64,000 bases of DNA. Source: Luscinia megarhynchos. Lineage: Eukaryota; Chordata; Aves; Passeriformes; Turdidae. The stretch is from NCBI GenBank assembly GCA_034336665.1, contig JAPFBE010000032.1, forward strand, positions 4,340,001-4,404,000, given 5' to 3'. The notes under the pieces are model-generated. The model was not told the origin of the DNA. It made no database searches and saw only the letters and a list, made by a program, of their open reading frames with translations. Made by a program: the position numbers and the translations under genes. This document shows, one piece after another, positions 10,748 through 23,139 of the stretch (the stretch's first letter is position 1; every line of letters starts with the position of its first letter).

Positions 10748-12830
10748 AAAAGTCATTGTAAAAAACATGTACAGAAACGTACTTGAATTTGCCTGCATGC
10801 TGAGAGATTGTCTTGGAAAATTGAATTGTTCATTTATTTTATATTTTATTTATCTAATGCTGCTTCACTGCGTATAGAACCAATTTATGAGTGAATATAA
10901 GTAGTCCCTGCATTATGCACAGATCAATATAGAAGGAACAAGTGTTAGAGATTTGCCACTGATCTTAAGTGCTTTTGTTTTAGAGAACAGAACTCAAGAT
11001 AAACTTGTCTGAGTCCTATTCAGGTAATTCCAGCCTATCAAAGAAATGGGCTAGCAGAATTCAAGTGCTGTATTAGTTTTTTAAATCTCCATTCTCACTG
11101 ATCCAGCAATAGTGTAGATATGATTTTTAGAGCACGTTCTATTTCAAAACCAGTCTCTTAACATTCCCCCCCTGCCCAGTTGACGCAATTTCAGCTCGCA
11201 TGTGCTACCTGACAGGAAACATAATTTACGAGACAGTAAAAAGTTGCTGAAATCTGCCTCTGTCCTTCCTGTCCTCTTTGAAACTCCTATGAACCACATT
11301 CTGCATGTGGCTCTGGGCTTGCAGGGATGAATAGTAGGGAAGCAACTGTTTCTCATGTGCGATATCTCAATCTTCAGAGGCTTTGTAGAAAGTAAGATTT
11401 CTCTAGAAAGCTGCTACCTTCTATTTTGTTGGGGTTTTTTCTTTTAGCTGTGATGGAAGACATTCTTAAATGTTCAGAAAGATGTGTGGTGTGTCTTTTA
11501 AGATCTCTTGTAAAACTTGTCAGGATAGTCCTCTGGGGAACCTGGTCCTATATGACAAATTTGTACAGAGTAGTTAGTTCCATAAGTAAATATTAATTCT
11601 GAAATCAGTGGCCTTTTGAAAAGTGCAACTCAGATGTGTTTTTACAAAATCAAATCCTTTTCAAAGTGGAAAAGAACTTTCATAGAAGTAAATTCTAATT
11701 TGTAGTTCATTTAATAGCTTAATTTATTAAACACAGTCTGTAAAATCTACATTCTTGTTTCACTTTAAATGTTTACACACACGAGGATTTTTACCCACAA
11801 AGCAACAAGAGCTTTCCATACCCTACCTTCCTATGGGAGATACAAATATTAAATGCTACAAGAATTCCTGGCTCATTAAACTCTCTTTTCATTGCCTTCC
11901 CTTTATTTCCCTCCAGGCCTGGCATAAACAAACAGGCTTGAATTACAAAAGTAATTTTTAAATAGTTCCAAAGGAAAGTCTGCTGATATGAACTCCTGGA
12001 AATGCGGAGAACTCTTAGAGAGGTCTACAGTTCTTCATTTGATGAGAAGTTCTTGCACAAAAGGTTAATCTTTTTTGGATACTGACTTGCAAATTAATTT
12101 GAGTGCCACCACCTAAAAAGTGCTAATACCTATGGTGCCATTTGTGAGGATTCAGGTGCTTATTGGATTTTTATTAGTACTAGGTAGAGGTATTGTGCAA
12201 ATCCTTAAATTATGCAATTTCACCTCACTTTTCAGCTGCTGGCAATGTACAAAGGAAAAATTTGGCATTAGCGACTTTTTTTTTAAAGAATCAGAGCTAG
12301 TTAAACTATCTGCAAACTACAGTTAATGTACATGTAATCTCCTCATGCATCAAAAGCCAAATTTTAACAATATGTGAAAGGTCAATATGTATTACTTTAG
12401 CTGGATGCCTGAATTTTGACAGTTAGCCTATCCATATGCAGAGGTCAGATGGTACTTTTATTCTGACAGCATTATCACACCATACTACACACTGTATATC
12501 TATCTGTATTACTCTAAGATACAACTCTCCTCAGTACTTCAACATTACTCTTTGTTATACATCAATCAATGAATTTTTTGTTTGTTTTTACTTTTTTTGT
12601 ACTTTCTTTTTTAATTACAGAGGAAACGTTATAATTATATAACTATTCTTTATGTTATTCAAATAAAACTAAATTTCAGATTTTTTACAAGCAGGATGGA
12701 ATGTCCAACTGTATGTTCACCCTAACAGCTCTTGCAGTTCCTGTTTGAAGGATATGACACATGCTGTGAAATGTACTAGCCGCCACAAAAAATTCTGAAA
12801 ACACATGAAAAATATACACACTAAAAGTAA
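10748..12830. other. Sequence downstream of KIF2A, no gene recognised
   Basis: AT-rich sequence between the E2 LTR and the likely 3' end of KIF2A. No open frame with recognisable homology, no LTR boundary and no CR1 tail was seen. Confidence 0.5.
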
Positions 12831-13384
12831 TTTATTTTGACAAATATGAATGTTGTTTATTAAGGCTGTGCTTCAGAAAGAGGATGTTTAGGGTTAAATA
12901 GCCTTTATCAAGGCACAAAATGGGAAGAAGTAAGCACAGCTGTCAGTAGAAGTTATGTAAAACCACTAGTGAGGTACACATGCAGCAAATAAAACTGCAC
13001 AACTGGTCTTTATAACAAAACTGAACATAGCTAAAAGGAAATACTGTGACTTTTCAATTATCACAGTTCTACTTGATTATTAAAAACATGGCAAATATTT
13101 CCAAACATAAAATTTACAGTTTGAATAAATGAAATATTTTAAACAAAGTGCTTCACAGAATTGAACTCTGCATGGTTGTACGGTATGGTCTAGAAGCATT
13201 TTGTAGACATCATAGGAGCATTTCACACAAAACTGAAAATATAATTCAGATGAGTAATAAACAGGACATTTCTAACATTTTTACACTTGCAAGTAGTTGA
13301 GTTCTTCCAACCACTGGGTTTTGTAACAAATGGGTCCTACAGCAGTACAGGTTTGCAGATTCCTTTAGCAGCAGAGGCCTCCTT
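12831..13384 (-). other. KIF2A: Probable KIF2A 3' UTR
   Basis: Minus-strand sequence directly after the KIF2A stop codon (13385-13387). Two AATAAA signals read on the minus strand at 12856-12861 and 12831-12836, giving a 3' UTR of roughly 0.5-0.6 kb if used. The extent is inferred; longer forms ending further left are possible. Confidence 0.45.
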
Positions 13385-13630
<246 letters not shown>

Positions 13631-13693
13631 TTAAAATATAATACTTATCATACAAACAAATTGCTTAGCAACTTAGTCCCTTCTTAGATGCTA

Positions 13694-13733
13694 CCCCGGT
13701 CTCTTAGGAAGAAATTCTTCCCTATGAGGGTGG
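13694..13733 (+). repeat. CR1 LINE fragment, left of E3
   Basis: Short 3'-UTR piece of CR1 (gaagaaattcttccctatga). It continues at 20214 on the other side of E3, so a single CR1 copy was split by the provirus. Confidence 0.75.
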
Positions 13734-14285
13734 TGTCCTGGGTTAGTGTTATGACTACTCCTCTCCCTGCCCCCCCGCCCCCGTCTGCACGGGAGCTGCT
13801 GCTGCTGCGGCTGGCCTGCTGCTGCTGCTTTTGCTGCTGCTTTTGCCGCTTTGGCTGTCGCTTCTTCCCTAGTTTTTGCCCCAGCTTCTCCTGCCCCCAG
13901 CTGCTCCCTCTTTCTCTCTCCCTTCTTCCCCTCATCCCGAAGATCAGCACCGGCTCCGGACGGAGGGATCTGAACATCAGAGACTGCCTCTGGAAGCCTG
14001 CCAAAGAAGCTTTGCACCCTTCCCAGCAGGGACTGACCGAGCTCGTCCATCCTCACTCACCTTGGTGAAAACGTTTTGTGTCATCTGGGGATTGTTCTTT
14101 CCTGGTGCTAGGAAGTGTTTTTTTCTGTGTGTTTGTTAAAATAAACAAGTTTTTTCCACTTTTTTCCCTCGGAGGAAGTTCTTCCCGAACCCGGTAGTGG
14201 GAGGGGGGAGGAGTTCTGAGGGTTTATTTTCCTAGGGGGACTTCTTTGCGAGATATCTCCCGTAAATTTGTCCAAAACCAGGACA
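13734..14285 (+). mobile_element. 5' LTR of E3
   Basis: 552 bp, TGTCCTGGGTTAG to CCAAAACCAGGACA. The first third carries a CTG/CTT-rich tract (13795-13870). A polyadenylation signal AATAAA lies at 14140-14145. No canonical TATA box is seen. Short open frames in this LTR are products of the CTG repeat, not genes. Confidence 0.92.
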
Positions 14286-14291
14286 AATCTT

Positions 14292-14309
14292 TGGCGCCCA
14301 AGGTTAGGG
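14292..14309 (+). promoter_or_regulatory. E3 primer-binding site (tRNA-Lys1,2-like)
   Basis: TGGCGCCCAAGGTTAGGG begins six bases after the 5' LTR. The first ten bases agree with the site complementary to tRNA-Lys1,2; the rest is diverged. The E13 and E17 copies have closer matches (49855 and 61819). Confidence 0.7.
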
Positions 14310-14369
14310 GCACGAGGAAGTGGAAAAAAAATTTATTACCTTTTAACTGTGTATTGGTATAGATTTAAA

Positions 14370-15878
14370 ATGTTTCTTGGGATGGAAGCTGGTATGTGGT
14401 TTTGGATACTAGGGTTTTTTGAGGTTTTAATACTTCTCTGGTCTCTGGGGTTATTTTCCTATCCGGAAATAGCTCCAGTACTGTCCCTTATTTGTAGTTT
14501 TTATACTAGAGGGATAATGACCAAAATATTTATCGGACTGGGCTTGGTTGCGATGGCTTGTAAGAGGTTTATAAAGATGCTGGAATCGGTTCCAGGGATA
14601 TCTTCTGGATCCTGGTTATGGATATGCACTCAGTTTGTTAGAGGAGAAGCGGGGGAGGAGGCTTTTCAGCCTTTGCTTTCCTTTGTCTCCTCTGAATTTT
14701 TTACATCTTCATTAGAAAATGTGCAGGTTTCCCTGAATACTAAAGAGATTATCTTTCTGATGTTTAATTTAGTAAGCTTCTTATACACTGTTTACAGTTT
14801 ATATAAAATGAGAGCTGAGATTTCTAGAGGGGCTGGTGCAACTCCTGATTTAGGAGCAAAGCAAAATGCGAAGAGTCCTGAATGGTGTGGGAAATGGCAG
14901 GACCTGGGCCAAATGTTAAAGGAATTTTCTGATCCTATAGTTTGGGACTTTCCACAGGAGCAAATTCAAAACCCAGCTGAGGTGGTAAAATATTTGAAAG
15001 AGAAGTGCCACAATAACCCTAAGGAAAAAAAGATCACTGCAGTGAGCTGGGCCCTGTCGTATGCTTATCGTAGCCTGTTAGATAGTGTAGGACCACAGAC
15101 AGCAGACAGGGAACATGGCGATAAATTAGTTACCATCCCAGTGACTCAGGATGTAGTAAACACTCCAGACTTGAGGACAGGGGCGAAATTAGATAATAAG
15201 CTTCAACCAATGGCCGTGGCTACTAGCACCAGAAGTGGAAAGTGCACAAAGAAGACCGATCGGCCTGTGGATGATGATGATGAGGATGCAGGAGAAGGAC
15301 CCTCAACGCCTCCTGATATAAAATCAAGAGTCAAAACAACTAGTGTGAGATCAGAGACTAATAATGAGTCCCTTTCCCTAAAGGATCTTCGTGGTCTGAG
15401 GAAGGATTATACGAGACGACCCGATGAGTCCATAATTAGCTGGCTGGTCCGGCTTTGGGATGCGGCAGGCGAGGCTCCCATCCTGGATGGCACTGAAGCG
15501 AGACACCTGGGATCCCTGTCACATGATCCTGTCATCGATCAGGGAATGATGAGGGAGGCTAACCCTCGAAGCCTCCGGGCACGGGTCCTAGACAGTGTGG
15601 CACAAAGATATCTGTGTGCTGATGACCTATATATGCAACAAACCCGATGGAAAACCATGGAGCAAGGGATCCAACGACTAAGGGAAATGGCAGTGGCGGA
15701 GATCAGTTTTTCAGAGGATATAACAACTAGGAACCCGGACCTGGTCCCATGCACACCGGTGATGTGGAGAAAACTTGTGCGACTCGGGCCATCTGAATAC
15801 GCCTCTGCCTTAGCGATAATGAAGTGGGAAGAGGTACATGAGACAGTTCTTGATATGGCTAAGAAGCTTCGAGCCTAG
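14370..15878 (+). CDS. gag: E3 gag with hydrophobic N-terminal leader
   Basis: Open frame from the ATG at 14370 (MFLGMEAGMWFW) to a TAG at 15876; the frame is also open upstream into the LTR. The first about 150 residues contain three to four strongly hydrophobic stretches (WFWILGFFEVLILLWSLGLF, IAPVLSLICSFY with IFIGLGLVAMA, and EIIFLMFNLVSFLY), which look like membrane segments. A gag-like part follows: WDFPQEQIQNPAEVVKYLKE, then an acidic, serine-rich linker, then a capsid-like block with SIISWLVRLWDAAGE and SEYASALAIMKWE. No zinc knuckle was seen, which is common in ERVL gag. Membrane-segment leaders also occur at the same place in E13 and E17. About 503 residues, uninterrupted. Confidence 0.8.
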   Translation: MFLGMEAGMWFWILGFFEVLILLWSLGLFSYPEIAPVLSLICSFYTRGIMTKIFIGLGLVAMACKRFIKMLESVPGISSGSWLWICTQFVRGEAGEEAFQPLLSFVSSEFFTSSLENVQVSLNTKEIIFLMFNLVSFLYTVYSLYKMRAEISRGAGATPDLGAKQNAKSPEWCGKWQDLGQMLKEFSDPIVWDFPQEQIQNPAEVVKYLKEKCHNNPKEKKITAVSWALSYAYRSLLDSVGPQTADREHGDKLVTIPVTQDVVNTPDLRTGAKLDNKLQPMAVATSTRSGKCTKKTDRPVDDDDEDAGEGPSTPPDIKSRVKTTSVRSETNNESLSLKDLRGLRKDYTRRPDESIISWLVRLWDAAGEAPILDGTEARHLGSLSHDPVIDQGMMREANPRSLRARVLDSVAQRYLCADDLYMQQTRWKTMEQGIQRLREMAVAEISFSEDITTRNPDLVPCTPVMWRKLVRLGPSEYASALAIMKWEEVHETVLDMAKKLRA

Positions 15879-15920
15879 GCGGGCGCTGTGCGTGGCCCAA
15901 CCCATGCCTGAATCGCAGCC

Positions 15921-16355
15921 ATGGAAACACGCTTGCAGAACTTAGAGGACAAGATAGAGGAAAATCATAAGAGGCTCAGGGAGGAGATTAAGGAGGACCT
16001 CCTCCAAATTTCAGCAGTGCAAATTAGACGTCCTGGTATCCAATGCAGACATTTCCCCGATGGGGAGAGGAGGTATACTCCTCGAGCCGAGTTGTGGTTT
16101 TTCTTGCAGGATTCTGGAGAGAACATGAGGAGATGGGATGGGAAGCCTACGGCTGCTCTGGCACAATGGGTGCGTGATCTGAAGGAAGGCAAGATTGAAA
16201 GAGAAAGTTCCGCCAAAAGGAGATCCGCTCCTGTTTCCCTAGTCAAAATGCCAAACATGATAATGATAATGACATGTCTGACCCTCTTGAGGGAACTTCT
16301 AACACCTATGCCCCAGAAAAGAAGAAAATCAGGCTTAGAGGGGCCCTCCCTCTAG
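15921..16355 (+). pseudogene. gag: E3 gag C-terminal segment
   Basis: Same frame as gag, resuming after the TAG at 15876 and a second stop near 15910. It begins with a charged, coiled-coil-like stretch (METRLQNLEDKIEENHKRLR) and then RAELWFFLQDSGENMRRWDG. A homologous FYLQDQGKDVRKWDGKP block occurs in E17 near 62905-62960. It may be the C-terminal part of gag or a gag-pro linker. The stops could be mutations or a natural read-through arrangement; this cannot be decided from one copy. Confidence 0.55.
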
Positions 16356-16392
16356 CGAGAGTGAGGCGAGGGAGAACCGTGTTTTTTGGTCC

Positions 16393-16900
16393 GTGTGGAT
16401 TCGGTGGCCTGGCACATCGAAACCACGGAAGTATAAAGCTTTAGTGGATACAGGAGCACAGTGTAAGATAATTCCATCAAGATATGTGGGGGAAGAATCC
16501 GTTTCTATTGCTGGTGTGACAGGTGGATCGCAGGACTTTACCATAGTGGAAGCTGAAGTGAGTTTAACTGGAAAGGAGTGGAAGAAACATCTTATTGTGA
16601 CTGGTCCAGAGGCCCCATGTATTTTGGGAATAGATTACCTCAGAAGTGGGTATTTTAAGGACTCAAAAGGTCTTAAGTGGGCATTTGGAATAGCTGCTGC
16701 GATGTCAGAGCACATTCGGCAACTGAATACCTTGCCTGGACTATCTGAAAATCTAATTACTGTAGGACTTCTGAAAGGGGAAGAGCAAAGGGTACCAATT
16801 GCCCCTTCAGTTGTACATCGCCGGCAATATAGGACAACTCGAGATGCTGTGATCCCCATCCATAAGATGATTTGGATCTGGAGAGCCAAGGGGTGGTTAG
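16393..16900 (+). pseudogene. pro: E3 pro (ERVL aspartic protease)
   Basis: Retroviral protease with the active site KALVDTGAQCKIIPS, a flap-like GVTGGSQ, and ILGIDYLRSG near the second conserved block. The open frame (16393-16968) overlaps the RT frame (from 16872). A one-base shift near 16868 separates the protease part from the start of RT, where the two run together in ERVL. Each part looks intact. Confidence 0.8.
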
Positions 16901-17798
16901 CAAAACCCACTCACTCTTCAACAGCCCCATCTGGCCTGTGCGCAAGCCTGATGGAGAATGGAGACTGACTGTGGACTACCGCGCATTGAATGAAGTGACT
17001 CCACCGCTGAGCGCTGCTGTGCCAGACATGCTGGAACTCCAGTACGAGCTAGAGTCCAAGGCAGCAAGGTGGTATGCCACCATTGACATTGCAAATGCGT
17101 TTTTCTCCATTCCTTTGGCTGCAGAGTGCAGGCCTCAGTTTGCTTTCACCTGGAGGGGCGTGCAGTACACCTGGAACCGACTGCCCCAGGGGTGGAAACA
17201 CAGTCCCACCATCTGCCATGGGCTGATCCAGGCTGCACTGGAAAAGGGTGAGGCTCCAGAACATTTGCAGTACATCGATGACATCATTTTGTGGGGAAAT
17301 ACAGCAGAAGAAGTGTTTGAGAAAGGAGAGGAAATTATACAAATCCTCCTGGAAGCCGGTTTTGCCATTAAGAAGAGTAAAGTTAAGGGACCTGCTCGTG
17401 AGATCCAGTTCCTAGGAGTGAAGTGGCAAGATGGAAGACGTCAGATTCCCACTGATGTTATTAACAAAATCACAGCTATGTCTCCACCCACTAACAAGAA
17501 AGAAACACAAGCTTTCTTGGGTGCTATAGGCTTTTGGAGAATGCACATCCCCGAGTACAGTCAGATTGTGAGCCCTCTTTACCAGGTCACTCGGAAGAAG
17601 AATGATTTCCATTGGGGCCCTGAACAACAGCAAGCCTTCGCCCAGATTAAACAAGAAATCGACCATGCAGTAGCTCTTGGCCCCGTTAGGACAGGGCCAA
17701 ATGTGAAGAATATGCTCTATTCTGCAGCCGGGAACCACGGTTTGTCTTGGAGTCTGTGGCAGAAGGTGCCTGGTGAGACCCGAGGCCGACCACTGTGA
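16872..17798 (+). pseudogene. pol: E3 reverse transcriptase (ERVL), YIDD
   Basis: Class III reverse transcriptase: SPIWPVRKPDGEWRLTVDYR, ATIDIANAFFSIP (first catalytic Asp), RLPQGWKHSPTICHGL, the YIDDIILWG catalytic box, FLGVKWQDGRRQIP, and the connection with FWRMHIPEY and FHWGPEQQQAF. All core motifs are present. The frame is lost at 17798 and resumes in another frame at about 17939, so RT and RNase H are no longer joined. The RT domain itself appears complete. Confidence 0.88.
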
Positions 17799-17938
17799 TT
17801 TTGGAGCAGAAGTTACAGAGGATCGGAATGCAACTATACCCAACAGAGAAGGAAATCTTGGCCGCCTATGAGGGAGTCCGAGCTGCTTCAGAAGTGATCA
17901 GCACAGAAGCACAACTCTTCTTGGCACCCTGACTACCA

Positions 17939-19228
17939 GTGCTGGGGTGGATGTTCAGCGGAAAGGTTCCCTCCACCCACCATGCCACCAGTGCCACATG
18001 TAGCAAGTGGATTGCCCTCATCACTCAGCGCGCCCGGATTGGAAAACTCAATCGTCCCAGGATTTTAGAAATAATTACAAACTGGCCAGAAAATGAAAGA
18101 TTCAGTGTCACGGATGAGGAAGAAGAACCAGTGACTCGGGCTGGAGAAGCTCCACCATACAGCCAACTACAGGCAGCGGAAGCACGTTACGCTCTATTCA
18201 ACGACGGTTCTTGTCGCATCGTAGGGATGAACCGGAGGTGGAAAGCAGCTGTATGGAGCCCGACATGTCGGGTCACAGAGGCCACTGAAGGAGAGGGCGG
18301 ATCAAGTCAGTTTGCAGAACTTAAAGCTATTCAACTGGCCCTACACGTTGCAGAAAGAGAGAAATGGCCGAATCTCTATGTGTACACTGATTCCTGGATG
18401 GTGGCCAATGCTCTGTGGGGATGGTTGAAGAAATGGAAAGAGGCGAACTGGCAGCACAGAGGAAAACAAATTTGGGATGCTGAAGAATGGAAAGACATCG
18501 CTACTCGGTTAGAGAAACTACCTGTGAAAGTTCGCCATGTAGATGCCCATGTCCCCAGAAGTAGAGCCAATGAAGAACAGCAAAACAATCAGCAGGTAGA
18601 TCAGGCTGCAAAGATAGGGGTGTCTAAGATAGATCTTGACTGGGAGCACAAGGGAGAGTTGTTCCTAGCACGATGGGCCCATGATGCCTCAGGCCATCAG
18701 GGTAGAGATGCCACCTATAAGTGGGCACGAGACCGAGGGGTGGATCTTACCATGGACAGCATAACACAAGTTAGCCATGACTGTGACACCTGCGCTGCCA
18801 TCAAGCAGGCCAAGCGAGTGAAGCCAGTCTGGTATGGTGGACGTTGGTCCAAGTACAAGTACAGGGAGGCTTGGCAGATTGATTACATCAAACTGCCTCA
18901 GACTCGCCAGGGTAAACGTTATGTGCTGACCATGGTGGAAGCCACCACCACTGGTTGGTTGGAGACCTACCCTGTGTCCCATGCTACTGCCCGCAACACC
19001 ATCTTGGGCCTGGAAAAGCAGGTCCTTTGGAGGCATGGTACCCCTGAGAGGATTGAGTCAGACAATGGGACTCATTTTAAAAATAACCTCGTCAACACCT
19101 GGGCTAGGGAACACGGTATTGAGTGGGTGTACCACATCCCTTACCATGCACCAGCTGCAGGTAAAGTGGAGAGGTACAATGGATTGTTGAAGACCACCTT
19201 GAAAGCATTGGGTGGAGGGGTCTTTTAA
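17939..19228 (+). pseudogene. pol: E3 RNase H and integrase
   Basis: 429 open codons. RNase H shows LFNDGSCRIVG, SSQFAELKAIQLAL, VYTDSWMVANALW and VDAHVPRSRANE, the D-E-D plus His pattern. Integrase follows: zinc finger with H..H (HDASGHQGRDATYKWAR) and CDTCAAIKQAK, then the catalytic core WQIDYIKLP, ESDNGTHF and GKVERYNGLL, which supply D, D and E. A frameshift near 19212 separates the last part. It is part of the same pol gene as the RT at 16872-17798, broken by indels near 17800-17940. Confidence 0.88.
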
Positions 19229-19520
19229 AAACTGGGAACAACATCTAGCAAAGGCTACTTGGTTAGTTAACACCAGAGGTTCCATCAACCGAGCAGGTCC
19301 TGCCCAGTCTGACTCCCTTAATATAGTGGATGGAGATAAAGTCCCAGTGGCCCAAGTTAAAGGTTTGTTAGGAAAGGCAGTATGGGTTAATCCTGCCTCG
19401 AGTACAGGCAAACCCATTCGTGGGATTGTCTTTGCCCAAGGACCAGGATGTACGTGGTGGGTAATGCAGAAAGATGGAACAACACGATGTGTACCTCAGG
19501 GAGAGCTGATTGTGGGGTGA
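19212..19520 (+). pseudogene. pol: E3 integrase C-terminal part
   Basis: Continuation of integrase in a different frame: KNWEQHLAKATWLVNTRGSI, RAGPAQSDSL and a C-terminal SH3-like block ending GELIVG and TGA at 19518. It overlaps the preceding frame by about 15 bases at a frameshift. No env follows: 19521-19671 is non-coding up to the polypurine tract (19672-19685). Confidence 0.75.
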
Positions 19521-19685
19521 GACAGAAGGAATAATGTAAGTGTTGAAGGCCTGAGTAAGTAAAATGAGAGGAAACGTGTAAGTGTTGAAGGTTTGAGCAA
19601 GTAGATGAAAGCTTTTACATTGTATAGTGGGTGTATATATCCCAATCGTGTGTCAATGTTCACGATTGTGGGATAAGGGGTGGAA

Positions 19686-20213
19686 TGTCCTGGGTTAGTA
19701 TTATGACTGCTCCTCTCCCTGCCCCCCCCCATCTGCACGGAGCTGCTGCGCTGATGCTGCTGCTGCTTTTGCTGCTTTGGCTGCCGCTTCTACCCCTAGC
19801 TTTTTCCCCAGCTTCTCCTGCCCCCAGCTGCTCCCTCTTTCTCTCTCCCTTCTTCCCCTCATCCCGAAGATCAGCACCGGCTCCGGACGGAGGGATCTGA
19901 ACATCAGAGACTGCCTCTGGAAGCCTGCCACAGAAGCTTTGCACCCTTCCCAGCAGGGACTGACCGAGCTCGTCCATCCTCACTCACCTTGGTGAAAACG
20001 TTTTGTGTCATCTGGGGATTGTTCTTTCCTGGTGCTGGGAAGTGTTTTTTTCTGTGTGTTTGTTAAAATAAACAAGTTTTTTCCACTTTTTTCCCTCGGA
20101 GGATGTTCTTCCCAAACCCGGTAGTGGGAAGGGTAAGGAGTTCTTGGGGTTTATTTTCCTAGGGGGACTCCTTTGCGAGATATCTCCCTTAAATTTGTCC
20201 AAAAACCAGGACA
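19686..20213 (+). mobile_element. 3' LTR of E3
   Basis: 528 bp, matching the 5' LTR except for substitutions of a few percent and about 24 bp net difference, mostly in the CTG-rich tract. It follows the polypurine tract GGATAAGGGGTGGAA and ends AAAACCAGGACA, followed by the target repeat GGTGG. Confidence 0.92.
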
Positions 20214-20403
20214 GGTGGTGAGATACTGGCACAGGTTGACCAGAGAAGCTGTGGCTGCCCCATCCCTGGAAGTGTTCAAGGCCAGATTGGATGGAGCTTG
20301 GAGCAATTTGGTCTACTGGAAGGTGTCCCTGCCCATGGCAGGGAAGGGAATGAGAAGACCTTTAAGGTCCCTTCCAACCTAAACCATTCTGTGATTCTGT
20401 GAT
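20214..20403 (+). repeat. CR1 LINE 3' end, right of E3
   Basis: CR1 3' UTR (ggtggtgagatactggcaca) through the conserved tail ACCATTCTGTGATTCTGTGAT. It belongs to the same copy as 13694-13733. Confidence 0.9.
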
Positions 20404-21799
<1,396 letters not shown>

Positions 21800-23139
21800 C
21801 TAGGTAAAAGTTAAAAAAAACCTCAACTAAATACATTAACAAAGTTTCAATGCAAGTTTCAAGACAATTCATGAGCTGAACTATTGCTTTTCTCAAGATG
21901 ACCACTCTTTTACTGTTGAGTCACCTCACTATAATGTTTTAATCTTAGAATGAATCCTTATTCCTAATTTAGCAAAATTGTATGTTTTCTACATAGTTTC
22001 TTAGCTCCAATGGTCAAAACAGCAACAGACAAATCCCAGCTACCCCAGTTCTCTTCAACTTCAGAACATTAGATGGTTGCAAAACTAAGAAATTAAGAAC
22101 TTTATTTCATGGTTATGTACCTTTAGGTAGATATCAGACTTTGAAGTCAGACTTCAATTTTAAGTATGGGCTGGTTGCCACTGAAAATAATCATTATTTG
22201 CGTCATTATTGCAGTCAAGGAGCCAAAATAATTCTGCCCATACTCAAAACCAGTTTTGAGAGAAACTGTATAAAAGAAGAGCTAACTCTCCATACAGAAA
22301 AGACACTGTAAAAGATGGTTAAAGTAGATCTTAGGCATCTTTGCACTCTGAATATTAAAAAAAAAAAAAAAAAGAAAGAAAAAAGAGTCTTGCAGCAAAG
22401 AAGAATGCAACCAGGCGCTTAAAGTTTACAGAATAATGCAAAGCTGTGATTAGATGAACTGATCTCCTTGGAAATGCTTTGATTAAAAATAAAGCAGCTG
22501 ACATTTCTATGCATGCTGAGCCTGAAATACTAAAATTAAGTCTTTCCTCCTGTGCTCAGTAGTTCAAGTGATATTGAAACCATAGTCCAAACCCTATATA
22601 TGTTTTGTTGGCTTTCAGGATAGATGAAGCTCTCACATTGGGATAGGATTCATGTCATCTAATGTAAACTTGTATATTCAAGAAACAAAGGAAGATCAAG
22701 ACTTCGAGAGTACAATTAATTCAGTCAATCTATTTTAAAGATTTTTGTTAGGATAGGATGTTTTGTATCCCAAAATCAACGGCTTCCAGGAAAAAGCTGA
22801 CAGAAGACAACTTCTGCATGTTACAGCTTGTAGATTTTGTATTCTTGCAACCCATCTTCACCCATGGCATAAACTAACAAGTAATGCTTCAAATGAAAGT
22901 ACCTGAGACTCAGACACATTTCCTTCTAATGACTGCTGTGAGGAGCAATAATCTCCAGCATAAGGCCAGATGGACACACTGAGGCAGTAACATCTTAACC
23001 TAATGCAGTTAGTCTCTCCAGAAGTTGCAAGCATTAGGACACAGCTATGGCATATGGCATGACTTTCATACTTCTGCATACTTTACTTCAGGGCTAATGT
23101 TACAAAATAATTAAAAATCTATATATATTTTGAAATGTG
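21800..23139. other. KIF2A intron, simple A-rich tract only
   Basis: Intronic sequence. A poly-A/GAAA tract lies near 22353-22390. No mobile-element boundary or gene is recognised. Confidence 0.55.

Larger units (their letters stand above)
13734..20213 (+). mobile_element. E3: full-length ERVL provirus with 5-bp TSD
   Basis: Complete class III ERV: 5' LTR 13734-14285, primer-binding site at 14292, gag, pro, RT, RNase H, integrase, polypurine tract, 3' LTR 19686-20213. It is flanked by the direct repeat GGTGG (13729-13733 and 20214-20218); 5-bp duplications are typical of ERVL. There is no env. It is inserted within a CR1 inside the last intron of KIF2A, in antisense orientation to the gene. 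The LTRs differ by roughly a few percent plus indels in a CTG-rich tract, so the insertion is fairly recent but not new. Pol frames are broken in several places. Confidence 0.93.

Noticed and set aside
13684..14139. Open frames in both strands of the E3 LTR
   Set aside because: Generated by the CTG-rich tract; the LTR has no coding role, and the same frames recur in the 3' LTR with indels.
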